DNA from: Bacillus thuringiensis
GTDB lineage: Bacteria > Bacillota > Bacilli > Bacillales > Bacillaceae_G
Reading direction: 5' to 3'
DNA: 64,000 nucleotides
Assembly (NCBI RefSeq): GCF_022095615.2
Contig: NZ_CP155559.1
Coordinates: 1,299,501 to 1,363,500 of the forward strand
This document shows, one piece after another, positions 55,401-64,000 of the stretch; the stretch's first letter is position 1, and each line of letters starts with the position of its first letter. The notes beneath the pieces were generated by a model that had not been told where the DNA came from, searched no databases, and saw only the letters and a list, made by a program, of their open reading frames with translations. The translations under genes were made by a program, and so were the position numbers.

Positions 55401-56921
55401 ATGAAGCAGATTTTGTTCATGGATACGACGCTACGTGATGGCGAACAATCACCAGGAGTGAATTTAAATGAACAAGAGAAATTGCAAATTGCAAGGCAAT
55501 TAGAGAGACTAGGTATTCATGTCATGGAAGCTGGCTTTGCCGCAGCTTCCGAAGGGGATTTTCAATCGGTAAAACGCATTGCGAATACCATTCAAAATGC
55601 TACAGTTATGAGTTTAGCTAGAGCGAAAGAAAGTGATATTCGAAGAGCATATGAAGCTGTGAAAGGTGCGGTATCTCCTCGTTTACACGTATTTTTAGCT
55701 ACGAGTGATATTCATATGAAATATAAACTTTGTATGTCAAAGGAAGATGTATTAGATAGTATTCATCGCTCGGTTACACTTGGGAAATCGTTATTTCCGA
55801 CAGTACAATTTTCTGCAGAAGATGCGACAAGAACAGCAAGAGATTTTTTAGCTGAAGCAGTAGAAGTTGCGATTCGTGCAGGAGCAAATGTAATTAATAT
55901 TCCAGATACAGTTGGATATACGAATCCAGAAGAATATTATTCTCTTTTTAAATACTTACAAGAATCCGTTCCTTCATATGAAAAAGCAATTTTCTCTTGT
56001 CATTGTCACGATGATCTTGGGATGGCTGTAGCAAATTCATTAGCTGCGGTTGAAGGCGGAGCATTGCAAGTAGAAGGAACAATTAATGGAATTGGAGAAA
56101 GAGCGGGGAATGCGGCGTTAGAAGAGGTCGCAGTTGCTCTTCATATTAGAAAAGATTTCTATAAGGCGGAGTCTTCTATGACGCTAAAAGAAATTAAAGC
56201 GACGAGTACATTAGTAAGCAGATTAACAGGTATGGTTGTACCGAAAAATAAAGCAATCGTTGGAGCGAATGCTTTTGCTCATGAATCAGGAATTCATCAA
56301 GATGGTGTATTAAAAGAAGTGACAACGTATGAGATTATTGAACCAGAGCTAGTAGGCGAATCTCAAAATTTATTTGTGCTTGGAAAACATTCTGGACGTC
56401 ACGCGTTTACAGAAAAAATGAAAGAGCTTGGTTATGAATTTACAAAGGAAGAACGAGATGCGGTGTTTGAAGCGTTTAAAAAATTAGCTGATCGTAAGAA
56501 GGAAATTACTGAGGAAGATTTACGTGCACTTATGCTTGGGGAAGCAGCATTTGCGGCTCAGCAATATAACATTACGCAACTACAAGTACATTTCGTATCA
56601 AATAGTACACAATGCGCGACAGTTGTGCTAAAAGACGAAGAAGGAAATGTATACGAAGATGCAGCCACTGGTTCTGGTAGTATTGAAGCGATTTATAATG
56701 CAATCCAAAGAATTTTAGGATTAGAATGTGAATTGGCGGATTATCGCATACAATCTATTACACAAGGTCAAGATGCACTGGCTCATGTTCATGTTGAATT
56801 AAAAGAAGGAACACATCAAGTATCAGGTTTTGGTGTTGCACAAGACGTATTGGAAGCGTCGGCGAGAGCATATGTCCATGCAGCAGGGAAATTGAAATCT
56901 TTTATCCAGCTTGTGAAATAA
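55401..56921 (+). CDS. leuA: 2-isopropylmalate synthase LeuA
   Basis: 506 residues. [13 protein letters not shown] metal/catalytic motif, [31 protein letters not shown], and the C-terminal LeuA dimer domain giving leucine feedback. First committed step of leucine synthesis. Confidence 0.96.
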   Translation: MKQILFMDTTLRDGEQSPGVNLNEQEKLQIARQLERLGIHVMEAGFAAASEGDFQSVKRIANTIQNATVMSLARAKESDIRRAYEAVKGAVSPRLHVFLATSDIHMKYKLCMSKEDVLDSIHRSVTLGKSLFPTVQFSAEDATRTARDFLAEAVEVAIRAGANVINIPDTVGYTNPEEYYSLFKYLQESVPSYEKAIFSCHCHDDLGMAVANSLAAVEGGALQVEGTINGIGERAGNAALEEVAVALHIRKDFYKAESSMTLKEIKATSTLVSRLTGMVVPKNKAIVGANAFAHESGIHQDGVLKEVTTYEIIEPELVGESQNLFVLGKHSGRHAFTEKMKELGYEFTKEERDAVFEAFKKLADRKKEITEEDLRALMLGEAAFAAQQYNITQLQVHFVSNSTQCATVVLKDEEGNVYEDAATGSGSIEAIYNAIQRILGLECELADYRIQSITQGQDALAHVHVELKEGTHQVSGFGVAQDVLEASARAYVHAAGKLKSFIQLVK

Positions 56922-56925
56922 GTGT

Positions 56926-56959
56926 TTGATAGGTGAGGGGAGCTTTCCTCACCTATCAA
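56926..56959 (+). other. Perfect hairpin between leuA and leuB
   Basis: TTGATAGGTGAGG / CCTCACCTATCAA, 13-bp arms, loop GGAGCTTT, no T-run. Probably an mRNA processing or stability element between leuA and leuB. Confidence 0.7.
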
Positions 56960-56998
56960 ATTAAAGTTCTGAAAATTCAGTTAAAAGGAGTGTTAAAA

Positions 56999-58063
56999 TT
57001 GGAAAAACGTATCGTTTGTTTAGCTGGTGATGGTGTTGGCCCGGAAGTTATGGAAAGTGCGAAGGAAGTATTGCATATGGTAGAGAGGTTATATGGGCAT
57101 CATTTTCATTTGCAAGATGAGTATTTTGGCGGGAGTGCTATCGATTTAAATGGGCAACCATTACCGCAACGAACGCTTGCCGCCTGTTTAACAAGTGATG
57201 CGGTTTTACTAGGAGCAGTTGGTGGACCAAGGTGGGATAGCGCGAAAGAAAGACCAGAGAAAGGATTATTAGCTCTAAGAAAAGGACTTGGTGTATTTGC
57301 AAATGTTCGCCCTGTAACGGTAGAAAGCGCAACAGCACATTTATCGCCATTAAAAAAGGCTGATGAAATTGATTTCGTTGTCGTTCGTGAATTAACAGGC
57401 GGAATTTATTTTTCTTATCCGAAAGAACGAACGGACGAAGTAGCAACAGATACACTGACGTATCATCGTCATGAAATTGAACGTATCGTTTCTTATGCCT
57501 TTCAATTAGCGAGTAAGCGGAAGAAAAAAGTAACATCGATCGATAAAGCGAATGTTTTAGAATCTAGTAAGCTATGGAGAACTGTGGCAGAAGAAGTAGC
57601 ACTTCGTTACCCAGACGTTGAACTAGAACATATTTTAGTAGATGCAGCGGCTATGGAGTTAATTCGGAATCCAGGACGGTTTGATGTAATTGTAACGGAA
57701 AATTTATTTGGGGATATTTTGAGTGACGAGGCTTCCGTATTAGCTGGATCATTAGGAATGCTTCCATCAGCAAGTCACGCGGAAAAGGGGCCTTCATTAT
57801 ACGAGCCTATTCACGGATCAGCGCCGGATATTGCCGGGAAAAATAAGGCGAATCCAATTGCAATGATGCGCTCTGTTGCAATGATGCTTGGGCAATCGTT
57901 CGGATTAACGAGAGAAGGGTGTGCAATTGAAGAAGCAATTTCAGCAGTCCTTAAATTAGGAAAATGTACAGCAGATATCGGGGGAACTGAAACGACAACT
58001 TCATTTACGAAGGCAGTTATACAAGAGATGGAAGAGCAAGCGCTAGTAGGGAGAGGGAGATAA
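56999..58063 (+). CDS. leuB: 3-isopropylmalate dehydrogenase LeuB
   Basis: 354 residues from a TTG 8 nt after AAAGGAG; the frame upstream runs through the hairpin and lacks an [26 protein letters not shown] and the conserved [12 protein letters not shown] metal-binding region identify it. Confidence 0.95.
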   Translation: MEKRIVCLAGDGVGPEVMESAKEVLHMVERLYGHHFHLQDEYFGGSAIDLNGQPLPQRTLAACLTSDAVLLGAVGGPRWDSAKERPEKGLLALRKGLGVFANVRPVTVESATAHLSPLKKADEIDFVVVRELTGGIYFSYPKERTDEVATDTLTYHRHEIERIVSYAFQLASKRKKKVTSIDKANVLESSKLWRTVAEEVALRYPDVELEHILVDAAAMELIRNPGRFDVIVTENLFGDILSDEASVLAGSLGMLPSASHAEKGPSLYEPIHGSAPDIAGKNKANPIAMMRSVAMMLGQSFGLTREGCAIEEAISAVLKLGKCTADIGGTETTTSFTKAVIQEMEEQALVGRGR

Positions 58064-59457
58064 TGGGAAAAAGGCTGTTAGATAAACTTTGGGAAAGACA
58101 CGTAGTTACGACAAACGAAAATGGATTAGATTTATTATATATCGATCTTCATCTTGTTCATGAAGTAACATCACCGCAAGCCTTTGAAGGCTTGCGGCTT
58201 ACAAACCGAACAGTCCGTAGACCGGATTTAACATTCGCGACGATGGATCACAATATTCCAACGAAAGATGTTTGGAATATTACCGATCGAATTGCGAAGC
58301 AGCAACTAGATACACTCCGGGAAAATTGTAAACAATTTCAGGTGCCGTTAGCGGATATTGGGGATGAAGAGCAAGGGATTGTTCATGTTATCGGACCAGA
58401 ACTTGGACTTACGCAGCCAGGAAAAACAATTGTTTGTGGTGATAGTCATACAGCAACACATGGTGCGTTTGGCGCGCTAGCATTTGGCATTGGTACGAGT
58501 GAAGTGGAGCATGTATTGGCGACGCAAACGTTATGGCAACGTAAACCGAAAGCGATGGGCATTGAGCTAAAAGGGAAATTACAGAAAGGTGTGTACGCAA
58601 AAGATATTATTTTGCATCTCCTTTCAAAGTACGGTGTAGCAGTTGGAACTGGATACGTAATGGAATTTTACGGAGAGACAATTGGAGCTATGGAGATGGA
58701 AGAGAGAATGACGCTTTGTAATATGGCAATTGAAGGAGGAGCCAAGGCTGGTATTATAGCACCAGATGAAAAAACAGTTGCTTATGTAAAAGGACGTCAA
58801 TATGCACCGAAAGACTATGAAACATTCGAGAAGAAATGGTCTGAACTTTATACAGATTCAGATGCAATTTATGATTTGCATATTTCAATAGATGTGACGG
58901 ATTTAGCACCGTATGTTACGTGGGGAACAAACCCGAGTATGGGTGTTCGTATTGATGAAAAATTGCCAGAAAAGCAGGATGAAAATGACGAAAGAGCATT
59001 TTCTTATATGGGATTAAGCCCTGGACAAAGTACATATGACATTCCGGTTCAGCATGTTTTCATTGGATCTTGTACAAATTCTAGGCTCTCTGATTTAGAA
59101 ATTGCTGCATCTGTTGTGAAAGGGAAAAAGGTAAAAGAAGGTGTGCGAGCACTCGTTGTGCCTGGATCGAAAAGAGTAAGAGAAGCTGCGATGAAAAAAG
59201 GACTACATCACATATTTGAAGAAGCTGGATTTGAATGGAGAGAACCTGGATGTTCCATGTGTCTTGGAATGAATCCAGATCAAGTACCTGAAGGAGAACA
59301 TTGTGCTTCAACTTCAAATCGTAATTTTGAAGGAAGACAAGGAAAAGGAGCACGAACACATTTAGTTAGCCCAGCAATGGCGGCAGCAGCTGCGTTATAT
59401 GGTCATTTTGTTGATACTAGAAAGGAGAGTTATGATGGAGCCATTTCGTATTCATAA
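58063..59457 (+). CDS. leuC: 3-isopropylmalate dehydratase large subunit LeuC
   Basis: 464 residues. 4Fe-4S cysteines in [15 protein letters not shown] and [41 protein letters not shown] is the aconitase-family signature. Overlaps leuB by one base and leuD by 23 bases. Confidence 0.96.
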   Translation: MGKRLLDKLWERHVVTTNENGLDLLYIDLHLVHEVTSPQAFEGLRLTNRTVRRPDLTFATMDHNIPTKDVWNITDRIAKQQLDTLRENCKQFQVPLADIGDEEQGIVHVIGPELGLTQPGKTIVCGDSHTATHGAFGALAFGIGTSEVEHVLATQTLWQRKPKAMGIELKGKLQKGVYAKDIILHLLSKYGVAVGTGYVMEFYGETIGAMEMEERMTLCNMAIEGGAKAGIIAPDEKTVAYVKGRQYAPKDYETFEKKWSELYTDSDAIYDLHISIDVTDLAPYVTWGTNPSMGVRIDEKLPEKQDENDERAFSYMGLSPGQSTYDIPVQHVFIGSCTNSRLSDLEIAASVVKGKKVKEGVRALVVPGSKRVREAAMKKGLHHIFEEAGFEWREPGCSMCLGMNPDQVPEGEHCASTSNRNFEGRQGKGARTHLVSPAMAAAAALYGHFVDTRKESYDGAISYS

Positions 59458-60016
59458 AGGTACTGCCGCAGTACTGATGAATGATAACATTGATACAGAT
59501 CAAATTATTCCAAAGCAATACTTAAAGAGAATTGAAAGGACGGGATTTGGAAAATATTTATTTGATGAGTGGCGATATGATAATGAGCGACATGAAAACC
59601 CTAATTTCCCACTTAATGCACAAGACAGAAAAGGAGCAAGTATATTAATTACAGGTAATAATTTTGGGTGTGGTTCTTCCAGAGAACATGCACCTTGGGC
59701 ACTTGCTGATTATGGTTTCCGCGTTATTATCGCCGGAGGGTTTGCAGATATTTTTTATATGAATTGTATGAAGAATGGTATGTTGCCAATTGTAATGGAT
59801 AAAGAAATGCGAGAAAAACTTGTCAAAACGGATGCGAGAGAACAAATAGAAGTAGATTTAGAGAATGAAGTAATTACAACGAGTACGTACAGGTTTCATT
59901 TTACAATCGAGAAAATGTGGAAAGAGAAATTATTGAATGGTCTAGACGAAATTAGTATTACGATGCAATATCAACAGGAAATTGTAGAGTATGAAAGGAA
60001 AGTAGCTTTATATTAA
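59435..60016 (+). CDS. leuD: 3-isopropylmalate dehydratase small subunit LeuD
   Basis: 193 residues from ATG 59435 (7 nt after AAAGGAG; ATG 59432 is the alternative). [18 protein letters not shown] and [16 protein letters not shown] form the swivel domain. Last gene of the ilv-leu cluster. Confidence 0.95.
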   Translation: MEPFRIHKGTAAVLMNDNIDTDQIIPKQYLKRIERTGFGKYLFDEWRYDNERHENPNFPLNAQDRKGASILITGNNFGCGSSREHAPWALADYGFRVIIAGGFADIFYMNCMKNGMLPIVMDKEMREKLVKTDAREQIEVDLENEVITTSTYRFHFTIEKMWKEKLLNGLDEISITMQYQQEIVEYERKVALY

Positions 60017-60041
60017 GAAATAACGGAATGTTCAAAATGTA

Positions 60042-60070
60042 TTTACATTCAGAATTAAGTATTATATACT
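60042..60070 (+). promoter_or_regulatory. Promoter of the his operon
   Basis: TTTACA 60042-60047, 17-nt spacer, TATACT 60065-60070. An inverted pair TTTACAT / ATGTAAA brackets it. Confidence 0.65.
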
Positions 60071-60104
60071 ATGTAAAAATCAGAGGAGAAAGGGAGTAAG
60101 TATT

Positions 60105-60158
60105 ATGAATATCGTGCAATCTATTAAAATGCTTACACAACTACATCATCATACATAA
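60105..60158 (+). CDS. Histidine operon leader peptide
   Basis: 17 codons, MNIVQSIKMLTQLHHHT, with a strong RBS (GGAGAAAGGGAG) about 8 nt upstream. Three consecutive His codons (60144-60152) stand just before the stop, immediately upstream of a set of mutually exclusive hairpins and the his biosynthetic genes: the design of a translation-coupled attenuator. Confidence 0.8.
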   Translation: MNIVQSIKMLTQLHHHT

Positions 60159-60159
60159 A

Positions 60160-60268
60160 GCCCTTGAACCTAGCGTGAAAACGTGTAGGCACAAGGGTTA
60201 TTCCCGTTGTACCTACACTCTACTAAAGAGCCTTGTAGGTATTTTGTCTACAAGGCTCTTTTTATTTT
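60160..60268 (+). promoter_or_regulatory. his attenuator with alternative hairpins and terminator
   Basis: Five segments: A (CCCTTG...CCTAGCGTG, 60161-60177), B (CGTGTAGGCACAAGGG, 60182-60197), C (CCCGTTGTACCTACACTCT, 60203-60221), D (AGAGCCTTGTAGGT, 60227-60240), E (CTACAAGGCTCT, 60248-60259). A:B, B:C, C:D and D:E can each pair; D:E is a perfect 12-bp stem with a T-run, i.e. the terminator. C:D would be the antiterminator. Confidence 0.8.
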
Positions 60269-60324
60269 CGGTTTAGGTGAATGAAATAGGCATACATTAG
60301 AAAGGGAAAGGTGTGAGCATTTAG

Positions 60325-61587
60325 ATGACAAAATGGAAACGAGCAAACCCAAATGGAACGAGAGACTATTTATTCGAAGAATGTACGTTAATTGAAGAAG
60401 TGGAGCAAAAATTAAGACGTACTTTTTTAGAGAGAGGTTATGAGGAAATAAGGACACCTACAATTGAATTTTATGATGTTTTTGCCTTTCAAAATAGACC
60501 GATAGATGAAGAAAAGATGTATAAATTTTTTGATGAAAAGGGACGGATTATCGTCTTGCGTCCAGATATGACAATTCCTTTAGCGAGAGTGATGGGAACG
60601 CAGAGGTGGGATACGCCGCTTAAATTGACGTATGGCGGGAATGTATTTCGAGCGAATGAGTCCCTTACCGGAAAATATAATGAAATTGTGCAAAGTGGTA
60701 TTGAAATTATCGGGATTGATAATGTAAGAGCTGAAATTGAATGTGTAATAAGCGTTATTCAATCACTTCAAAAGGTGAAGGTGCAATCTTTTACAATAGA
60801 GATTGGGCAGGTACAGTTATATAAATGTATTGTCAAAAAGCTTTCCATTCATGAGGAAGAAGAGAGAGCCCTTAGGACATACATTGAAAGTAAAAATTAT
60901 GCTGCTCTATCAAATTTTATTAGAGAAAAGAAATTAGATCGATGTGATGAAACAGTAAGATTACTTGAGAAATTACCAAGGCTATTTGGGAGTTTAGAAG
61001 TGATTGAGGAAGCAGAAAAACTCGCTTCAAGTAATGAAATGAAAATGGCGATTGCAAGAGTGAAAGAAATATATGAAGCAATTGAAAAACTAGGCTATGG
61101 ATCTTACATATCAATTGATTTAGGTATGATCCAACATTTAGATTACTATACGGGAGTTATTTTCAAAGGGTATATATATGAAATTGGAGAAGAAATTGTT
61201 AGTGGCGGAAGATATGATGAGTTAATTGGAAATTTTGGGGAAATACTACCGGCTGTTGGACTCGCGGTGCAAGTCAATCAAATTGTGAAGGCGCTGCAAG
61301 AGCAGCAAGAACCATATGAACGAAAGAGAATAGATATTATCATTCATTATGAGTTAAATAGATTAGCAGAAGCGGAAAGATTACGAAATTTACTTCAAAA
61401 GGACGGGAAAAAAGTAGAGCTATCTTTATTCTCTAATATAAACGACACCTTTCAATTTGCAAGAAAAAATCAAATAGTAACAGTCGTTGAGGCAAAGAAT
61501 GAATCATTGGTGGAATATGTATGGAAAGAGAAATGGGTAGTCCAGAAAGAAGGAGAAACCTCATGCGTAACATTCAAATTGCGTTAA
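60325..61587 (+). CDS. hisZ: ATP phosphoribosyltransferase regulatory subunit HisZ
   Basis: 420 residues, HisRS-like catalytic fold without aminoacylation: [55 protein letters not shown]. Works with the short HisG. Overlaps hisG by 25 nt. Confidence 0.95.
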   Translation: MTKWKRANPNGTRDYLFEECTLIEEVEQKLRRTFLERGYEEIRTPTIEFYDVFAFQNRPIDEEKMYKFFDEKGRIIVLRPDMTIPLARVMGTQRWDTPLKLTYGGNVFRANESLTGKYNEIVQSGIEIIGIDNVRAEIECVISVIQSLQKVKVQSFTIEIGQVQLYKCIVKKLSIHEEEERALRTYIESKNYAALSNFIREKKLDRCDETVRLLEKLPRLFGSLEVIEEAEKLASSNEMKMAIARVKEIYEAIEKLGYGSYISIDLGMIQHLDYYTGVIFKGYIYEIGEEIVSGGRYDELIGNFGEILPAVGLAVQVNQIVKALQEQQEPYERKRIDIIIHYELNRLAEAERLRNLLQKDGKKVELSLFSNINDTFQFARKNQIVTVVEAKNESLVEYVWKEKWVVQKEGETSCVTFKLR

Positions 61588-62198
61588 CGAAAGGAAGATT
61601 AGAGAAGCGTGTGATTCCACTCTTTGAGCAGATTGGAATTGATTGTTCAGAGCTCAAAAATAAAGGACGAAAGCTTGTCTTTCAAAGTAAAAATACAGAT
61701 ATCTCATTTATTTTAGTGAAAGCAGTAGATGTTGCTACTTATGTAGAACATGGAGTAGCTGATATTGGGGTCGTTGGAAAAGATATTTTAATGGAAAACG
61801 AGAAAGATATTTATGAAATGTTGGATTTAGGAGTAGGCGTATGTAAGTTTTGTGTAGCTTCTATTCCTACTTATAACCCAAAGAGTTACCGGAAGAAACG
61901 TATTGCAACGAAATATCCACATATTACTTCTAACTATTTCCATGATAGAGGAGAGGATGTAGAAATTATTAAAATAGAAGGTTCTGTAGAAATCGCTCCT
62001 ATTCTTGGATTAGCGGATGCAATTGTTGATATTGTTGAAACGGGAAAAACATTACAAGAAAATGGACTCATTGTATTTGAGGAAATGTGTTCTATATCTG
62101 CTCGAATGATTGTAAATAAGGCTGCATTAAAAACTAAAAAAGACGAAATATTCAGTATTATAAATATGATGGAGCAAGAAATTTTGTCAGGAAAATAG
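61563..62198 (+). CDS. hisG: ATP phosphoribosyltransferase HisG (short form)
   Basis: 211 residues from ATG 61563 (AAGGAG upstream). [23 protein letters not shown] and [16 protein letters not shown] are the short-type signature, which requires HisZ. First step of histidine synthesis. Confidence 0.96.
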   Translation: MRNIQIALTKGRLEKRVIPLFEQIGIDCSELKNKGRKLVFQSKNTDISFILVKAVDVATYVEHGVADIGVVGKDILMENEKDIYEMLDLGVGVCKFCVASIPTYNPKSYRKKRIATKYPHITSNYFHDRGEDVEIIKIEGSVEIAPILGLADAIVDIVETGKTLQENGLIVFEEMCSISARMIVNKAALKTKKDEIFSIINMMEQEILSGK

Positions 62199-62209
62199 GG
62201 GGACTTGTA

Positions 62210-63499
62210 ATGGAGATAGTTTGTGAAGATTTTCAAAAGGCATTATCGAAAATAAAATTGCTACGAGAAAACGCTAATATAATAGAAGAAACTGTTCAAA
62301 GAAGTGTAAGCGAGATCGTTCAAAATGTAAGGGAGAATAGGGATGAGGCCTTATCTTTTTATACAAACAAGTTTGATGGTGTGGAGATGGATGAGTTTCG
62401 TGTAAGTGAAGACGAAATAAAACGAGCGAGTATATTTATAGAAAATTCATTTTTAGAAGCGTTACAAGAGGCGAAGAAAAACATTATTTCGTATCACGAA
62501 AAGCAAAAAAGGCAATCCATATTCGATTGCGAGAGTAAAGGCATCATTAGGGGACAAATCATTCGGCCGTTAGAAAATGTAGGAGTATATGTGCCAGGGG
62601 GAACTGCTTCGTATCCTTCTTCAGTATTAATGAATGTATTGCCAGCAAAACTCGCAGGTGTGAAAAAGATTGTAATGGTAACACCGCCGAGAGAAGGAGG
62701 TGTTGACCCCTATATTTTAGTTGCAGCAAGTCTTGCAGGGGTAGATGAAATTTATACAATAGGTGGTGCGCAAGCAATTGCTGCTTTAGCATACGGGACG
62801 GAATCGATTCCGAAAGTAGATAAAATAGTTGGACCAGGAAATTTGTATGTCGCTCTAGCGAAACGAGAAGTATACGGAATAGTAAATATCGATATGATTG
62901 CTGGACCGTCAGAGATTGTAGTTATTGCTGATGAAACCGGTAATGCAAAATATATCGCTGCTGATTTATTATCACAAGCAGAACATGACGAGAGAGCAAC
63001 GGCAATTTGTATTACAACGAATATAGAGTTAGCAAAAGAAGTGGAAAAAGAGATAGATAGACAGTTAGAAACATTACCAAGAAGCGAAATTGCACGTGAA
63101 TCGATAAATAGAAATGGAGCCATTTGTATCGTTCCTTCTTTAGATGAGGCACTCCAATTATCGAATGAAATTGCTCCAGAACATTTAGAGTTACATATAA
63201 AAGAACCGATGAATGCTCTAGCTTATGTGAAACATGCAGGATCTATCTTTCTTGGACCATACGCACCGGAACCGCTCGGTGATTATTTAGCAGGACCGAA
63301 TCATGTGTTACCGACAAGTGGAACGGCAAGGTTTTTCTCACCGTTATCAGTCGATGATTTCGTGAAAAAATCAAGCTTTCTGTCTTATACGGAGGAAGCG
63401 TTAAGAGATGTACAGCATCATATTGTAGAACTTGCCAATAAAGAAGGGTTACATGCGCATGCGAGAGCAATTCAAATAAGATTTGAGGAGGAAGAATAA
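62210..63499 (+). CDS. hisD: Histidinol dehydrogenase HisD
   Basis: 429 residues. [54 protein letters not shown], zinc site SQAEHDERA and [14 protein letters not shown]. Two-step oxidation of histidinol to histidine. Confidence 0.96.
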   Translation: MEIVCEDFQKALSKIKLLRENANIIEETVQRSVSEIVQNVRENRDEALSFYTNKFDGVEMDEFRVSEDEIKRASIFIENSFLEALQEAKKNIISYHEKQKRQSIFDCESKGIIRGQIIRPLENVGVYVPGGTASYPSSVLMNVLPAKLAGVKKIVMVTPPREGGVDPYILVAASLAGVDEIYTIGGAQAIAALAYGTESIPKVDKIVGPGNLYVALAKREVYGIVNIDMIAGPSEIVVIADETGNAKYIAADLLSQAEHDERATAICITTNIELAKEVEKEIDRQLETLPRSEIARESINRNGAICIVPSLDEALQLSNEIAPEHLELHIKEPMNALAYVKHAGSIFLGPYAPEPLGDYLAGPNHVLPTSGTARFFSPLSVDDFVKKSSFLSYTEEALRDVQHHIVELANKEGLHAHARAIQIRFEEEE

Positions 63500-64000
63500 T
63501 GCGTGAGTCTAGTCAAATACGTGAGACGACAGAAACAAAAATAAAGTTAAGTTTGCAGCTTGATGAAGGAAAGGATGTTTCTGTACAAACGGGAGTAGGG
63601 TTTTTTGATCATATGCTAACTTTATTTGCAAAGCATGGAAGATTCGGCTTGCAAGTGGAGGCGGAAGGCGATGTATTCGTTGATGCGCATCATACAGTTG
63701 AAGATGTTGGAATTGTACTCGGGAATTGTTTGAAAGAAGCATTGCAAAATAAAGAGGCGATTAACCGTTATGGCTCTGCGTATGTACCAATGGATGAATC
63801 TTTAGGTTTTGTCGCAATTGATATAAGCGGACGCTCGTATATTGTATTTCAAGGAGAATTAACGAATCCGAAGCTAGGGGATTTTGATACAGAACTAACA
63901 GAAGAATTTTTTAGAGCAGTTGCGCATGCTGCAAATATTACGTTACATGCTCGCATTTTATACGGAAGCAATACACATCACAAAGTTGAAGCATTATTTA
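63499..64000 (+). CDS. hisB: Imidazoleglycerol-phosphate dehydratase HisB, 3' truncated
   Basis: Starts at ATG 63499, overlapping the hisD stop by one base, and is open to the window edge (167 codons visible of about 194). [30 protein letters not shown] and the second [16 protein letters not shown] match IGPD. Continuation of the his operon. Confidence 0.95.
   Translation, partial: MRESSQIRETTETKIKLSLQLDEGKDVSVQTGVGFFDHMLTLFAKHGRFGLQVEAEGDVFVDAHHTVEDVGIVLGNCLKEALQNKEAINRYGSAYVPMDESLGFVAIDISGRSYIVFQGELTNPKLGDFDTELTEEFFRAVAHAANITLHARILYGSNTHHKVEALF

Noticed and set aside
60017..60324. T-box for the his operon
   Set aside because: No AGGGTGGTACCGCG-type core; the region has instead a translated-looking His-rich peptide and overlapping hairpins.

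Overview
The window looks like chromosome of the Bacillus cereus group (cereus / thuringiensis / anthracis). Grounds: AT-rich Gram-positive coding style with GGAGG-type ribosome sites and frequent TTG/GTG starts; an S-layer-anchored leucine-rich surface protein like IlsA; two orphan sporulation-type histidine kinases beside a Spo0E-like phosphatase; a group I intron in nrdE; and two copies of a ~156-bp repeat that I take to be bcr1, flanked by TTTAT duplications. Gene order agrees with what I remember of this part of B. cereus group chromosomes. Nothing looks like a prophage, large island, CRISPR array, rRNA or tRNA. I cannot name the strain or species.

Layout. 1-11 kb: 3' part of the LRR/SLH surface gene, a class II aldolase-like gene that has lost its metal ligands, a CBS-ACT sensor, a secreted deacetylase-like protein, Spo0E-like phosphatase, kinase 1, MarR regulator, M3 oligopeptidase, DinB protein and kinase 2. 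11-16.5 kb: preQ1 riboswitch and queCDEF, then small genes. 16.5-21 kb: nrdI-nrdE-nrdF (class Ib ribonucleotide reductase) behind two NrdR boxes; nrdE is split by a 376-nt ORF-less group I intron directly after the radical cysteine codon. 21-24.5 kb: GntR/YtrA-type regulator with two ABC ATPase/permease pairs. 24.7-30.3 kb: CPBP protease with a possible AbrB-like tail, Lrp regulator, redox and hydrolase genes. 30.3-34.6 kb (minus strand): dltXABCD for D-alanylation of teichoic acids. 34.9-45.7 kb: amidohydrolase, Fur-controlled flavodoxin cluster, bcr1 copy 1, phosphotransferase, MATE pump, UppP, regulators and a dicarboxylate/amino-acid symporter.

45.8-50 kb holds the least explained DNA: a four-unit ~211-bp tandem array with conserved, covarying hairpins between the symporter and a TrkH/KtrB K+ transporter; bcr1 copy 2; and a promoter-to-terminator non-coding RNA candidate with several helices before ykuS.

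50.8-60 kb is the branched-chain amino acid operon ilvE-(T-box)-ilvBNC-leuABCD with a CodY-like box upstream of ilvE. 60-64 kb starts the histidine operon (hisZGDB...), preceded by a 17-residue leader peptide with three consecutive His codons and overlapping alternative hairpins ending in a terminator, so it appears to be controlled by peptide-coupled attenuation rather than a T-box.

Most promising for follow-up: the tandem array, the isolated structured RNA, the histidine leader, the metal-ligand-free MtnB paralogue and the AddB/Cas4-like cysteine protein in the Fur cluster. Coordinates come from reading by eye; no searches or folding calculations were run.
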